From Channallabes apus (Eukaryota; Chordata; Actinopteri; Siluriformes; Clariidae), in the NCBI GenBank assembly GCA_030522415.1, contig CM060124.1:23856454-23920453 (forward strand): 64,000 bases of DNA, written 5' to 3'. Both the position numbers and the translations under genes were made by a program. A model generated the notes under the pieces. That model saw only the letters and a list, made by a program, of their open reading frames with translations. It was not told where the DNA came from and ran no database searches. Positions within the stretch are counted from its first letter, which is position 1, and every line of letters begins with the position of its first letter. Positions 11,096 to 22,868 of this stretch are shown here, piece by piece.

Positions 11096-13077
11096 GCGAG
11101 AGAGGGCTTACGTGGTGATTTGTCCAAGGTTACTAAAACCTGGCTTACTACCTATAAAAAATATTTAAATTTAACTCATGGGTCTCAATCACAGATGACA
11201 CGACAAATTATATACTCTGAAACGTTCATTTGAACATTTAAAAATATATACAAAAACACGAATACTAATGTTATCATGGTGTAAATTATTAACATTAGGT
11301 TAGGTCCTGCCCTTAATTAATTCATATTATAATTACTTTTACATAGTATAGTTACTGGACTGACATGACCAAAAACTAGCTATTTCATTTAGCCTTTCTA
11401 AAATTCAACCCACATATAATTTGTAATCAGAAAACATAAAACATATTATGATCTGTTCAATAGCCCATCTGTTTTAATTTAGTTTGTATTTTTTATCATT
11501 CATAAGACAACCTTTCAGTTTTGTAAATATTTTAGTTATAGTGTGTTAAGTCTTACTTTAGGTTAAACGTTTTTGAGAATTTGACCATCCAGCTTAGATA
11601 AATATTATGTCATTGATAAAATCTGGATTAAGGATATTTTATTATATAATTATATATATATTTATTTTTTAGTTTCCCCCTGAGGGATTGCCACCTTATT
11701 GTGGTCAGGGGGTTTGCGTGCCTCAAAACAATTCAGCAAATACAATACTGTTACTATACAGTAAGGCCAGGTAAAAACAGTGCTCGAACATGATGCACCC
11801 CTCCACCCACCCCGTGTTGTCTGGTCTAGAACGTCCCTGCCTCTAACCGTCTTTTGTCTTGTAAATGAGTATTCTCACTCACCTTCCAATCCCTCCAGCG
11901 CACACTCTGTTTGTACTGTAAACCCTAACTGTGTTTGCTAGGGCACTTGGTTATACACAGTACTTTAATGTATGGAACACTTACTTAACTTACTGGGTTG
12001 GTTTAAATATCGCTTATTACCTTATTCAGCAAAATAAATTCATTATTAACGTATTGAAGTATTTTAGTTAAGGACAAAAACTGTGCTTGTGTTTAGAACT
12101 GCTGAACAGCCGAAAACACACACACACACCCATCCCCCGCCAAAAACAGACAGACACAGAGCAATTAACACCATGTCCTACTCAGGAGTGGAAGGTGAGA
12201 AACCGCAATGGAGAATACCAAGTTTGTCGTTGCTCTTTTGGAGTTCTTAAAACCCAAAACATTTATTTATACTGAGAAAAAATTATTATGGGTCACATAA
12301 TCACAAACACAAATACATATAATCAAGTGTTTAACTGGTTTCATTTGTTTCTATGATCAATAATTATTATTATTATTTTCAGCCCAACTCTGACTATTTA
12401 AAACAAAGTTGTGTCCCATTTTTTGCCCATTGAAGTTGTTGGTTCAACTAAACAATTTTTAAATACCCAAACAATCCCCCAAAATTAAAACACGCAAACA
12501 TGACTTTATCAATTCAATTTATTCTTCCAAAACTAGTCAAAGTTAAAACAGTAATTTATATAAAACAGATGAATACATGTTGTCTTTTTGCTTAAAGTTC
12601 ATTAAACTACCCGGATACACCAGCTGCTTATAAGTCTCTATCTATAGTCCTTTTACATTAAAATATTAATTTTTCAAATATCAAAACTATTAAACATGGA
12701 ACAGTTCAAGTCTTTGTTTCCCCCAAAGTATTGTATCAGACATTTTGCAGTTCTATGTTCAGAATATACAGTAGACCTGATCAAACATCATTCTAAAGCT
12801 GTCGGACTGTGACGTCATCCCTCCTACAGCTCTCTCAACAGCTTGTTCAGGCTCCTCCAGTCCTGTAGCTCCAAAAGTCCAGCCGTCAGCCGTCTGACCC
12901 CCCAATCCTCCACAGCGGAGCTCTGCTTAAAGACAACAGGAGAATTTAGTCAAGACAAAGATAAATAAACTTTACAGAACATATAGTTCTAATAAAAATT
13001 AAATATATTAATAAACCTATTTACCACAGAGTGTGTAAAATACTGTTTTGGGGATTCTGTAATGTAAATAATCTGCC

Positions 13078-13205
13078 TGTGCTAATGTTAACCAGTGAAC
13101 AGTGTTAGTGTTAACCAGTGAACAGTGTTAGTGTTAACCAGTGAACAGTGTTAGTGTTAACCAGTGAACAGTGTTAACCAGTGAACAGTGTTAGTGTTAA
13201 CCACT
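13078..13205 (+). repeat. 24-bp tandem array (AACCAGTGAACAGTGTTAGT)n
   Basis: Units of about 24 bp, AACCAGTGAACAGTGTTAGT plus GTT, repeat about five times in copy A, with one short unit. Copy B has about one and a half units at 24300, and copy D has about two and a half at 63225. Copy number therefore differs between otherwise near-identical elements, which makes it a handy marker of each copy. Confidence 0.85.
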
Positions 13206-13860
13206 GACTGTCTGTATTACCGTCTGCATTAAATTAACCGGGAATTTACTTAATGCGCTTCTCATACAAATAAGTTAAGCGATATAACACTCGTATATGA
13301 GCATTAGTTCATCTCTGAAGCCAAACTATAACTTACTGAAGCCCCTCACACACACACACACACACACCTCCCCCCTCCTCCTCCTCCTCCTTAACTGGGG
13401 GGTGTTCCAGGAAGCAGGTTATGTGACATACCCGGATAAGTTTGAGGGTAAGTTAGTGGATAACCTCAACTTCCGGTTCCAAAAACGGAGGTAACTTTCT
13501 GGGTATGTATGTAACCATAGCAACTTACTTTCTGAAGATAACCTGCTCGGTAGCAGGTTATGTTCCAGGGTAAGTTTGTTCCAGAAGGTTATTCAGCATG
13601 GCGCCGCCCCTTTGATGAGGATCCTGTGGACGCGGAGGCACAAATTATAAGAGTTTTTTTTCGCCGAGAGAGAGTTAGAAGACCTCGTATTGATGTTTTT
13701 TTTTTTTTTAATTTTCTAATGATTATTTGAAAGAGCGTTATTGGTTTTCAATGGAATTAAATTATTTGACACATCTCTTGAAAGCGCATATTGCAAATGT
13801 CACAAACGGCGGGTCTGCGCTTAGTAAACATTTCGTGTATATCACTTCGTTTTTTTCCAG

Positions 13861-14819
13861 GGCATTTTTTGCACAACGTGGGTGATGCAGAGCATGTGGG
13901 AAAGGCAACTGTATGTCTGGCACTTCTTACACACATGTGTACAGCAGGTCCCTGGACATAAACCTCTGTGTGGTATTAAAGAGGAATTCCACAGAATGGC
14001 AGGTTTTGTCCTTTGTAGTAAAATTGATGACGCATATTTAATATGTAGATATACTATTTATATACATGTATTCATCCTGCACACACACACACACACACTT
14101 GATCCTCCCATAGCTATATGACTTTCTATTTCAGGTTTTTCAAATGTAATTGGGTGCATTGATAGCACCTACATTCCTATTAAAGCTATAGCTTCAATAA
14201 ATGAGGGAGACGATGTGAATAGGAAATCTATTCATAGTATCAATGTACAGGTAACAACTTAATTAAAAACTCATTACTTTTTTCACACATATGTGAGGCA
14301 ACCCACATCATTACTAATGATAAGACAAAATGGCCAGGATCTGTGTCATCATTATGCCAGACATTTCAGCAGGGTATGTTTTTCTTCATACAATGTTTTT
14401 TTTTCTTTTTACTATATTTGTATTGTACCCTTGAATCATTACAGGACAGTACAGTAGTTACTTGCTGGGGGACAGGGGATACCCTTGTCTGCCCTATTTA
14501 ATGCCACCCTAACCTGATCCTGGACCATAGACACGCTATAACCTGACTCACAGTCGAACATGGGCCAAGGTGGAGATGACCATAGGGATCCTCAAGTCTA
14601 GGTTTCAGTGTAGCTCAGTGTGGGCTCTGGGTCAGTCCAGAGAGGGCATGTGACATCATAATGGCTTGTGTTGTGCTTCACAACATTGCCACTATAAGAG
14701 GAGAGAGCCACCCTCCTTATATTGAAGAAGATGGCCCAGAGGAACCTCTACAGATTTTTGCACACAACAGAGATGGAAGACTTTTGAGAGACAGGATTTG
14801 TCAAAATTACTTTTATTAA
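13861..14819 (+). pseudogene. HARBI1-like Harbinger transposase, decayed
   Basis: Fragments in order: VGDAEHVGKATVC and GIKEEFHRMAGF (helical region). An internal acceptor at about 14135 leads into FSNVIGCIDSTYIPIKA with the first catalytic Asp, then NRKSIHSINVQ. Next is the HIITND/KWPGS segment, then LGDRGYPCLPYLM with the second Asp, then a WAKVEMTIGILKSRFQC segment with the Glu and a VVLHNIATIRGESHPPY end. These are the signature blocks of the DDE nuclease of PIF/Harbinger transposons and the vertebrate HARBI1 protein. Frameshifts, a CA microsatellite (14080-14097) and deletions separate them. Confidence 0.8.
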
Positions 14820-14989
14820 ATAGTTTGCACTGGTCTGCTGTACAGTTCATGTCTTTTTTCCTGAAAAACAATGAAAGTAAATGAAATAAAATGTGTGTTT
14901 TTTTTATGATATAGCTTTATATACACACACAACACTTTTAACACGCAACAGATTAATATACGCACAAGTTCTCACCTTAAGGCGATGCT

Positions 14990-15970
14990 CCAGTAATTAA
15001 ATTTCTAGTGTTGCTTTTTTAATGGATAGCCTTTTCTCTTCCATTTGAAGCTGTATAAGGTCTATCTCCATGTCACTTTTTCTTATTTGATTTTGAAGAT
15101 GGACCTTATACAGCTCCTGGCAACTACAGTAGGAAGGAAACTAATTATTATTCAAAAATAATTAAATAAATTCTGAGATTCTGTCAGAAAATAAAATGTA
15201 AATATGGACAACTGCACACAAATTCTTACACCGCTTAGATCGTGCATTGAGGTTGAAGGACCTTCATCCGTGAAGAAATCCCCAGGTAGGTACTGTGAAA
15301 GAACAATGACAGTTTGTTACTCTAATGTAAAAAGGGGGCGCTGCATTATAATGGTATGCATCCCACATCGGTGGATCTACCAGCATTGTCCACTTCTGTC
15401 ACAGCAGATGTGGTCTCTTCATCTTCATCCTTCAGTGAAAATATGCACGTTATCTGGCAAAAAGAAAAAAAAATACCTAAAAGCAACTAAAGGTACCTGA
15501 CAACAAAACACTTGCAACTGTGACAGACTGTGTTCTTTCTGTAGCGTCCAATAATATAATCCCTTTATCTAATCAACCCAGTATCTATAAGAAAATACAA
15601 CCCAGCATAAAATTCTCAATATTATCAAAGAAAAAACCACTAATGCAGGAAAAAACATGTCAAAGTAATACAGCTAAGATCACAATAGCCTACTGTATAC
15701 ATCATGGGCAGTTAAATACAGTAAGCCTGCATAAAAACGTTAAGCATGTTCAAAAGCCTTTAAGTGATAGAGATAGTAATTTATTAATTCATACAATGAA
15801 AACAAACCATAGTGGTAAACTTACATTTCACCATGTTAGTGTCACTGGTGGCCCTTTATTAAGGGACAGAGCCGCTCCTCAGATGGGGTGAGGAGAGGTG
15901 GTGGTGGCCCCCCGCCAGTTAGACGGGCTTCAGCCTTCTTTCTATTAGCTACCTGACAGAACGAATATAC
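14990..15970 (-). pseudogene. Harbinger Myb/SANT-like accessory protein, fragments
   Basis: On the minus strand two recognisable pieces remain: a Lys/Glu-rich helical tail (DMEIDLIQLQMEEKRLSIKK, about 15010-15075) and a linker KKAEARLTGGGPPPPLLTP (about 15880-15935). This linker plus a coiled tail is characteristic of the Myb/SANT-like DNA-binding proteins encoded beside HARBI1-like transposases. The intervening sequence has stops. The DNA-binding fold itself was not confidently traced. Confidence 0.5.
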
Positions 15971-16779
15971 TAAACCGTGTTTAATAAATAGTTCAGTGAT
16001 CGTGTAATAAGATATTACCTTTTTGCAGAACGTTTTTGTGTTTCATATTCACTTGGCTTCTGCCTCCAGAAGGATTAAACCTTATTAAATAAGAAACCAT
16101 ACATTCCTAGTCAGTATACACTGGTATTTTAACCCAAAGAAATTAATGGCAGGAAAAGTAAATGCTTTCATTTAACAGCCAAAAGGATGCGAAGGGATGT
16201 TTAATTATTTTTGCATTATAATAAAAGGAGAGGCGATGTAAAATTTGCAATTTAATACACTCACACATTTACTCTGTCTTTAATTTTTTGCCAAGTCAAC
16301 TCTCTTTCTTTAGCCGATGCAGCCGTATTGCTTTTTATTTATTTATTATTATTGGCTTAAATTCCTCATATGCGCGCATTAAAACCTCTGTAAAGTAATG
16401 CGCTCTCTTTTTTCACTTTGATGTTCCATTTTGACTCGTGAAATCGTCGATCCATTGAAAATGTCTTTATGTACGCACCGTGCACGCGCACTAACTCTGG
16501 GTAACCAGTAGGGGGTTGATTAAACTTAATCTTATCAGGTGTTTTGGAACCGACATACTCTCGGTATGCGGGTTTGGGGTTAATCAACCCAGAGGTTAAG
16601 ATTAACCAAATGGTAAGTTAACCAAGCTTTCTGGAACACCCCCCTGATAAACACTTCAGTGTTGTTATCCAGCTCGTTAACTAAGCGCTCGCGCTACCGC
16701 GGAAAGTCCCGGACAAAGTGTATAAAATATAAACCAGGTTATGAGCGTTACTAGCTCCTGTACAGCTCCCCTCAGTCTG

Positions 16780-17260
16780 TGTCCCTCATCAACTGCATCA
16801 CATTATATTACAGTCACAGAAATAACCTGCTGATTAACTCTTAACCAGAGAATAAATAAGCGCTGAATTTATCCAGACAGCACGCGGTGAGATTCTCTCA
16901 GTATTTACAGAGAACACAAACACTCTTCATCGGGTAGTGCAGCTCTTGTAATAGGGACATTAATAGTATTGTTGAAGCTTGAGCATGTTTTTGAGTTAAA
17001 GTGGAGTGACATTGTGAGTGTGTGACACTGACAGTAAGCTGTAATATTAACTCCAGACTTGGTAAACAGATCATTAAGTTCTCTAAAGTCACATCTGACC
17101 GCTGCTGGTGCTGCCAGTGATATTTAAAACAGCCAATAAAAAACTAAACTGGGAAATAAACTGTAAACTACCCCAAACACATTTTATAAAATAAAACATC
17201 ACTTACCACGAATAGTCCGTTAAGCCGCCATCTTCATCTCTGTAGTTTGGTAGCGTCAGT
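16780..17260 (-). other. Promoter, exon 1 and exon-2-like ORF of the spliced unit in copy A
   Basis: This is the minus-strand equivalent of the unit described for copy D (62400-63840). It contains the CACGTGATTTTAACAACCC promoter-side block, an exon ending at a GTAAGTGATG donor (about 17207), and a 64-codon open frame (16898-17092) whose peptide is identical to that of copy D. The terminal exon lies at about 12818-12920, on the far side of the Harbinger insertion, so the transposon has landed in the large intron of this unit. Confidence 0.5.
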
Positions 17261-17529
17261 TCGGCGGGGGTGGAGGCGGGTTGTTAAAATCACGTGATTG
17301 CAACTCAGCGCAGCTGGCTTGTTTTAACGTGTTATTGAGAACGAAGCGCCATCTAGTGGTGGCACCAGGTAAATGAATAAATAGGGCTTGAATGGGCGTG
17401 TTTACTGTGAAATCTTGACACGCCTTTCGGCCAGAAAAGGGAGGGGGGATTACGGCGTGCAAAGGCCATTCACATGCCATTCACACTTCAGCCACACTGT
17501 CGCGGCTATTTGACGTGGCTCCCACTGTA

Positions 17530-18210
17530 TGTTTTGTACATCTTTTCAAATTGAGATCTCATTTGTAAGTTACTGTTTTCTCGTTTTTCTATAAATTAAT
17601 CAAATGTTTGCTTGTTATTAAATGTATTTTTTATAAAAAAAATAAACGAAGCTGTTTTATTATTTGCTGAGAGTGTGGTTTATTTATTTATCATATTTGG
17701 TCATTGTAACATGCATTAGGGAGCATTATCTCTGCGAAGTGTGTCTGCTATCTGGGAATTAATTACCTTTACTTGGCTATTTTAAATAAATCTAATTTGT
17801 GCATTAAATATAATTATGTAACTTACTTGATTTCTTTGATTGTTTCTTTGATTATGTGTAAAGAAAATACAATTTATATATTCGTGTTTAATTACAAAAA
17901 AAAACATTTTAATGGTTAGTGATTGTTGGAGACATTCACATTATTTTTTGGGGAAGAGCTTGGCTTGTACATGCTACTCATCAGCAGTCGGCGCCCCGCT
18001 GTAACCAGTAGATCAAAGGAGCAGTTATCGGCTGACACGTAGCCTTCTGAGTTTGGAGACCCACAGAACCCCCACTGTATTATAATGCCTCTTCTCACCT
18101 TTCATTCATGATTTCGCTGATGGGGGAATTCGTACAATTTGGGGTTTTTAAAAACAATTAACAAGGCCGAGTAGACGTCTCTGCCTAAAATGTTTTTCGC
18201 CAGCAAAACA

Positions 18211-18242
<32 letters not shown>

Positions 18243-20131
18243 AAATATATATATATATATATATATCACATTCCAGCTCTTATTCCCAGCCGTGGTCAAA
18301 TAATGGATGAAATAATTATTCAATGCTGGACACAAACAGCAAAAAATATGAAAAGCCCTAAGCACTTTATTGCTTTTCATCATGTTTTTTGCTGTTTGTG
18401 TCCAGTATATATATATATATAGTTAATTCATGTCTATGATCTAAAAAAAATATGAAAAACATATGATCTTTTTGAGTTATGAGTTGTTTTTTATTATTCA
18501 TAAGACAACCTTTCAGTTTTGTAAATATTCTAGTTATAATGTGTTAAGTCTTTCTTAAACGGTTTTGAGATTTAGACCATCCAGCTAAGATCAATATTAT
18601 TAATATTAAGCATTTTATTTCTATTTATTCTATGCTTTGCTGGAGAAATACATTTTAGGCAGAGATGTCTCGGTCTTGTTAAATAGTTTTAAACCCCTGA
18701 ATTGTGCCAATTCCCCAATCCGAAACCGGTTTGATAACTTCTCACCTATCAAAGGTGAGAAGAGGGACTGAGCTGTAACTGAGCGCGCTTTCACGTTTTA
18801 CTGTAAAGACACACACACACACACACACACACATACAGGCACGTGCAGAGGGGGGAGGGTGGCGGGTGCTTGAGCACCCGCCCCTTGCCTCCAGGATGCC
18901 TCAAGTATGGGCGTAAATTTCATTTAACAGTAGGGGGGACAATAAATATAAAATTTCTCATGAACAATTTTTGAAGGGGACACATATAATACAGTCAAAT
19001 TGTACTTATAAAGATATGTCCCCACAGTGAAAAACTTTGCTTCTATCATTATTATTGTAGCACGGAGACTGCACCATTATGGTTATTTTCAAAGTTTTTC
19101 TCAGGTTCAATGACAAAGCAGATTTTTCTTCAAAACTATTTATTGCATTGTTTATGTTGTTTACAGTCAAGCCATCAACATACAATAAAATGTAAACATG
19201 AGATCTAAACTAAAAACTGTGCTGCCTGTGCTGGTGCTGGCAATATAATCTCTTTGTTCTGCTGTCTCCGGCTCCCTCCCTGGTCCTGAATCTGCCCCTT
19301 CCTCTACTCTCACTGTCTCAGAACAGACTGACTCCTGAAGCAGAAAAAAATGCAAGAAAAGATGTTTTCCATACTCATAATAACTTGTTTACATTACACT
19401 TGCTAAATTGAAAGATCATACTGTAAATTGGTGAGCCTATTACTTTCTACTAAACAGCCACAACTCAAAAAACATTAAAGAAATTGTTCACCCCCCAAAA
19501 ATTGTAAAAAATCTGTCATTATCCCTTCAATAAAAGCACCACACTTACCCAACACTGTACATCTGATTGACCCTGGTCTACCTGTCCCTCAATAATTTCT
19601 GTCTCCTTTGCCTGTGATTGATATTGTGACATTAGTATTTTCATAAGCACCCATTCTTAAAGCCAAATTTCCTTAATATGTGAACTTGTACTTACTTGGC
19701 GTTTAAGTCATAAAAATTATCTTATGTCCATTTATCTAGGACACTGCAAGGCAAGTTTATTTATACTGTAGCACATTTCATACACAATGGTCGTTCAAAT
19801 TGCTTTACATAAAGAAAGTAAAACTATCAAAAAATAATCACAACAATAAAAACAAGGAATAAAAAAAGGTTCAAAATTGTATTTAAAATTAATTAAGACA
19901 CTTAGAACAGAATGGATATTGATTATACAAAAATATACAATTTGGACTAGGCACAGTGCTCATTTAGTAAATGTACAGCTAAACAATATGCTAATTGTGG
20001 CCGTTAATGTTAAGTTAACATTATGCCAAGTCGTCACAAATAAAACACTGCATGGGAAATGGTGTTTGTCATGTTAGTTGCAGTGCACTTTTTTCAGCGG
20101 ATTTTTCAGTTCAGTTTATCAACTTGTAATA
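17530..20131. other. Middle part of the CAGATGTCGCC element, no gene recognised
   Basis: AT-rich sequence. At about 18209-18268 lie a CT run followed by a TA run. From 18280 to 18415 an imperfect inverted pair built around CTGGACACAAACAGCAAAAA forms a hairpin. At 18488-18610 a segment matches the interior of copies A and B (see findings). A CA run lies at 18809-18832, followed by a G-rich stretch with a CGGGTGCTTGAGCACCCG palindrome near 18866. I see no long open frame with recognisable homology. Confidence 0.5.
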
Positions 20132-20515
20132 TACAGTATCTCACAAAAGTGAGTACACCCCTCACATTTTTGTAAATATTTTATTATATCTTTTCAAGGG
20201 ACAACGGTAAAGATATGAAACTCTGATAGAATGTAAAGTAATCAGTGTACAGCTTGTATAATGGTGTAAAGTTGATGTCCCCTCAAAATAACTCAACACA
20301 CAGCCATTAATGTCTGAACTGCTGGCAACAAAAGTGAGTACACCCCTAAATGAAAATGCCCAAATTGTGCCCAATTAGCCCTTTTACCTTCCCGTTGTCA
20401 TGTCACTCGTTAGTGTTACAAGGTCTCAGGTGTCCTTGGGGATCAGGTGTGTTAAATTTGGTGTTATCACTCTCACACTCTCATACTGGTCACTAGACGT
20501 TTAACACGGCACCTC

Positions 20516-20684
20516 ATGGCAAAGAATTCTCTGAGGATGTGAAAGAAAGAATTATTGCTCTACACAAAGATGGCCTAGGCTATGAGAAGATTGCTAACAC
20601 CCTGAAACTGACCTGCAACACGGTGGCTAAGACCACACAGCGGTTTAAAAGGACAGGTTCCACTCAGAACAGGCCCTGCCATGG
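20516..20684 (+). pseudogene. Tc1 transposase, N-terminal DNA-binding part
   Basis: Open frame with KERIIALHKDGLGYEKIANT followed by LKLTCNTVAKTTQRFKRTGS, a paired-like helix-turn-helix. It continues up to the RPCHG residues that precede the AT-hook-like linker. An ATG at 20516 is one base out of phase with the conserved frame, so a small indel sits near the start. The remainder of the protein lies beyond copy B at 25393. The product is dead because of the insertion. Confidence 0.85.
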
Positions 20685-21708
20685 TACAGTGGGAGCCACG
20701 TCAAACAGCCGCCTGGAGCATGACTGCTCCGTGGCAGTTCCATGAAGGCTTCGTGCATGGAACGTGATCCCCCGCGATGACGCAGTTAACGATGCCCCGC
20801 CCCATAAACGCCCCCATGCGCTTTCTAAAAAGATGGTTGCAATGCCGTATAATTCCGCCAGATGGAGCATTGACTGGCACAGTTAACTGCAGTGTCCAGG
20901 AAACCCAATACCGTATCTTTAATATACAGACAGTTCTTGTATTGTCAACATAGTTTCATAAATAGATGAAAAAACAACAACAACAAACCGATTAATAAAA
21001 CAGATTTGTTAAATCACTCAATACATAACCCATGATGATTATGCTATTTATTATTTAATAATGAATTAATAAAATTAGTTAGTGAAATATTTTTAAGACA
21101 TCCTGAAATGATCCTTAAAGACACGGTAACGGCTGTAATTCGTCTATACCGATCATTGTAGGTACGGAATAAAAACGCAGGCTACGTACAGTATTTTATA
21201 TTACTGTGTATTTTACCTATAGTTCCATTTAATATACTGATAGATAATATTTTGCTGCAAAGTAAAGCTCAAACGTCTGCTTGGGTTTGTTTTCGTTATA
21301 TTTTTGATGATGTTTTCGCTGATTTTTTCACTGATAGTCTACAAGTGGCATAAGAGGCAATTAATGCCGCATGCAACCTGGAACAAATATCTGCCCATAT
21401 GGATCAGTATTTCTTTAGTCATTTAATCATGCATAATGCTCCCCCGTCAAAAGATCTGATGGGGCATTAATCACTTATCACAACTGTGAATGGATGCGGC
21501 AGCAGACACATTAAATCCCCATAAACACTTGGAGACAATAGTAAAAAAAAGTTCCAGAGGGTTAGCGCCTGTTATACTATTGTATTTTTACTGATTTTTT
21601 TTTTTTTTACTGCTTATATTTCGTTGGGTTTTACGCAATTTCATGTGTGTGTGTGTGTGCGTGCGCGCACGAGAGAGAGGATACTCTGACAAGACCATCT
21701 TCCGTGTG

Positions 21709-21793
21709 GCTCCCGTGGCGCAATCGGTTAGCGCGTGACACTTATAAAGCAGTCCAGGTGAAGCAATGCCGAGTTCGAGCCTCACCTAAAGCA
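21709..21793 (+). tRNA. tRNA-Ile(UAU)-like sequence with intron, in copy B
   Basis: Starts GCTCCCGTGGCGCAATCGG with GTTAGCGC (acceptor, D arm, box A), then GTGACACTTATAA, which puts TAT in the anticodon position. An intron-like stretch, GAAGCAATGCCGAG, then TTCGAGCCTCACC (T loop and 3' T stem) and a discriminator-side AAAGCA follow. Vertebrate nuclear tRNA-Ile(UAU) genes contain an intron at this position. About six bases of the variable loop/T stem seem missing and the acceptor stem is imperfect, so it is probably a pseudogene that keeps pol III box elements. Confidence 0.65.
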
Positions 21794-22819
21794 CCCAAAG
21801 CATTTTACTGCATATCGCGCTGTGTATGTGACAAATCAAATTTGAATTTGAAAGTAAAGCTTAAAATGTAACTTCTGCTTTGGTTTGTTTTCGTTATATT
21901 TTTGATGTTTTCGCTGAAAGTCAAATTGGCATAACAAATTGATTAATGGCACATAATATCTGGAACAAATATCTGTCCATACGGATCAGTGTGTCTTTAG
22001 TCATTTAACCAGCATAATGTCCCACATTAAAGATCTGATGGGGCACAAATCACTTATCACAACGGTGTATAGATGCAGCAGCAGAGACAGATTTAATCCC
22101 CATAAACATTCACACTTGAAAACAAAACTAACAGAAGTAAACAGTTCTAGAGGGTTAGTGCCTGTTATCACAGGACAGGAATCACCTACAGGATACTACT
22201 GTATTTTACTGCTCATATTTTTTACCCTAGTTTCATTTGGTTTTATGCGATTTCATGTATTATTTGTGTGTGTCTGTGTGTGTACAGTGTGTCTGTGTGT
22301 GTGTGTGTGTGAGTGCGAGAGAGGGCTTTCATGCTGATTTATCCAAGGTTACTAAAACCTGGCTTACTACCTATAAAAAATATTTCAATTTAACTCATGG
22401 GTCTCAATCACAGATGACACGACAAATTATATACTCTGAAACGTTCATTTGAACATTTAAAAATATATACAAAAACCTGCCCTTAATTAATTCATATTAT
22501 AATTACTTTTACATAGTATAGTTACTGGACTGACATGACCAAAAACTAGCTATTTCATTTAGCCTTTCTAAAATCAACCCATATATCATTTATAATCAGA
22601 AAACATAAAACATATTATGATCTGTTCAATAGCCCATCTGTTTTAATTTAGTTTGTATTTTTTATTATTCATAAGACAACCTTTCAGTTTTGTAAATATT
22701 TTAGTTATAGTGTGTTAAGTCTTACTTTAGGTTAAACGTTTTTGAGAATTTTACCATCCAGCTTAGATAAATGTTATGTCATTGATTGATAAAATCTGGA
22801 TTAAGAATATTTTATTATA

Positions 22820-22823
<4 letters not shown>

Positions 22824-22867
<44 letters not shown>
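22824..22867. repeat. TA run followed by T run in copy B
   Basis: A (TA)n stretch of about 28 bases followed by 18 T. The same place in copy A (about 11645-11670) has a much shorter TA run, so it has expanded in B. Confidence 0.9.

Positions 22868-22868
<1 letters not shown>

Larger units (their letters stand above)
13398..16643 (+). mobile_element. PIF/Harbinger transposon inside copy A (3246 bp)
   Basis: The inverted ends GGGGGTGTTCCAG are exact, and a 3-bp duplication CTG lies on both sides (13395-13397 and 16644-16646). Copy B carries the uninterrupted site at 24515 (TTAACTGATAAAC), which proves the insertion. The left half encodes broken HARBI1-like nuclease segments on the plus strand. 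The right half shows minus-strand Myb/SANT-like partner protein segments, the usual two-gene plan of Harbinger elements in fish. Both genes are disrupted. Confidence 0.9.
9445..17527 (+). mobile_element. CAGTGGGAGC element, copy A (8083 bp)
   Basis: The ends are CAGTGGGAGCTACGTCAAAC (left) and, inverted, CAGTGGGAGCCACGTCAAAT (right). TA flanks both sides (9443-9444 and 17528-17529). The contents align with copy B along their whole length, except that A carries a Harbinger transposon (13398-16643) and a longer 24-bp tandem array near 13.1 kb. Internal contents in order: subterminal hairpin (GGAGC...GCTCC), tandem duplication at 10.0-11.1 kb, tRNA-Ile(UAU)-like sequence, microsatellites, and a minus-strand spliced unit near the right end. 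No transposase of the family itself is recognisable, so it looks non-autonomous despite its size. Confidence 0.85.
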
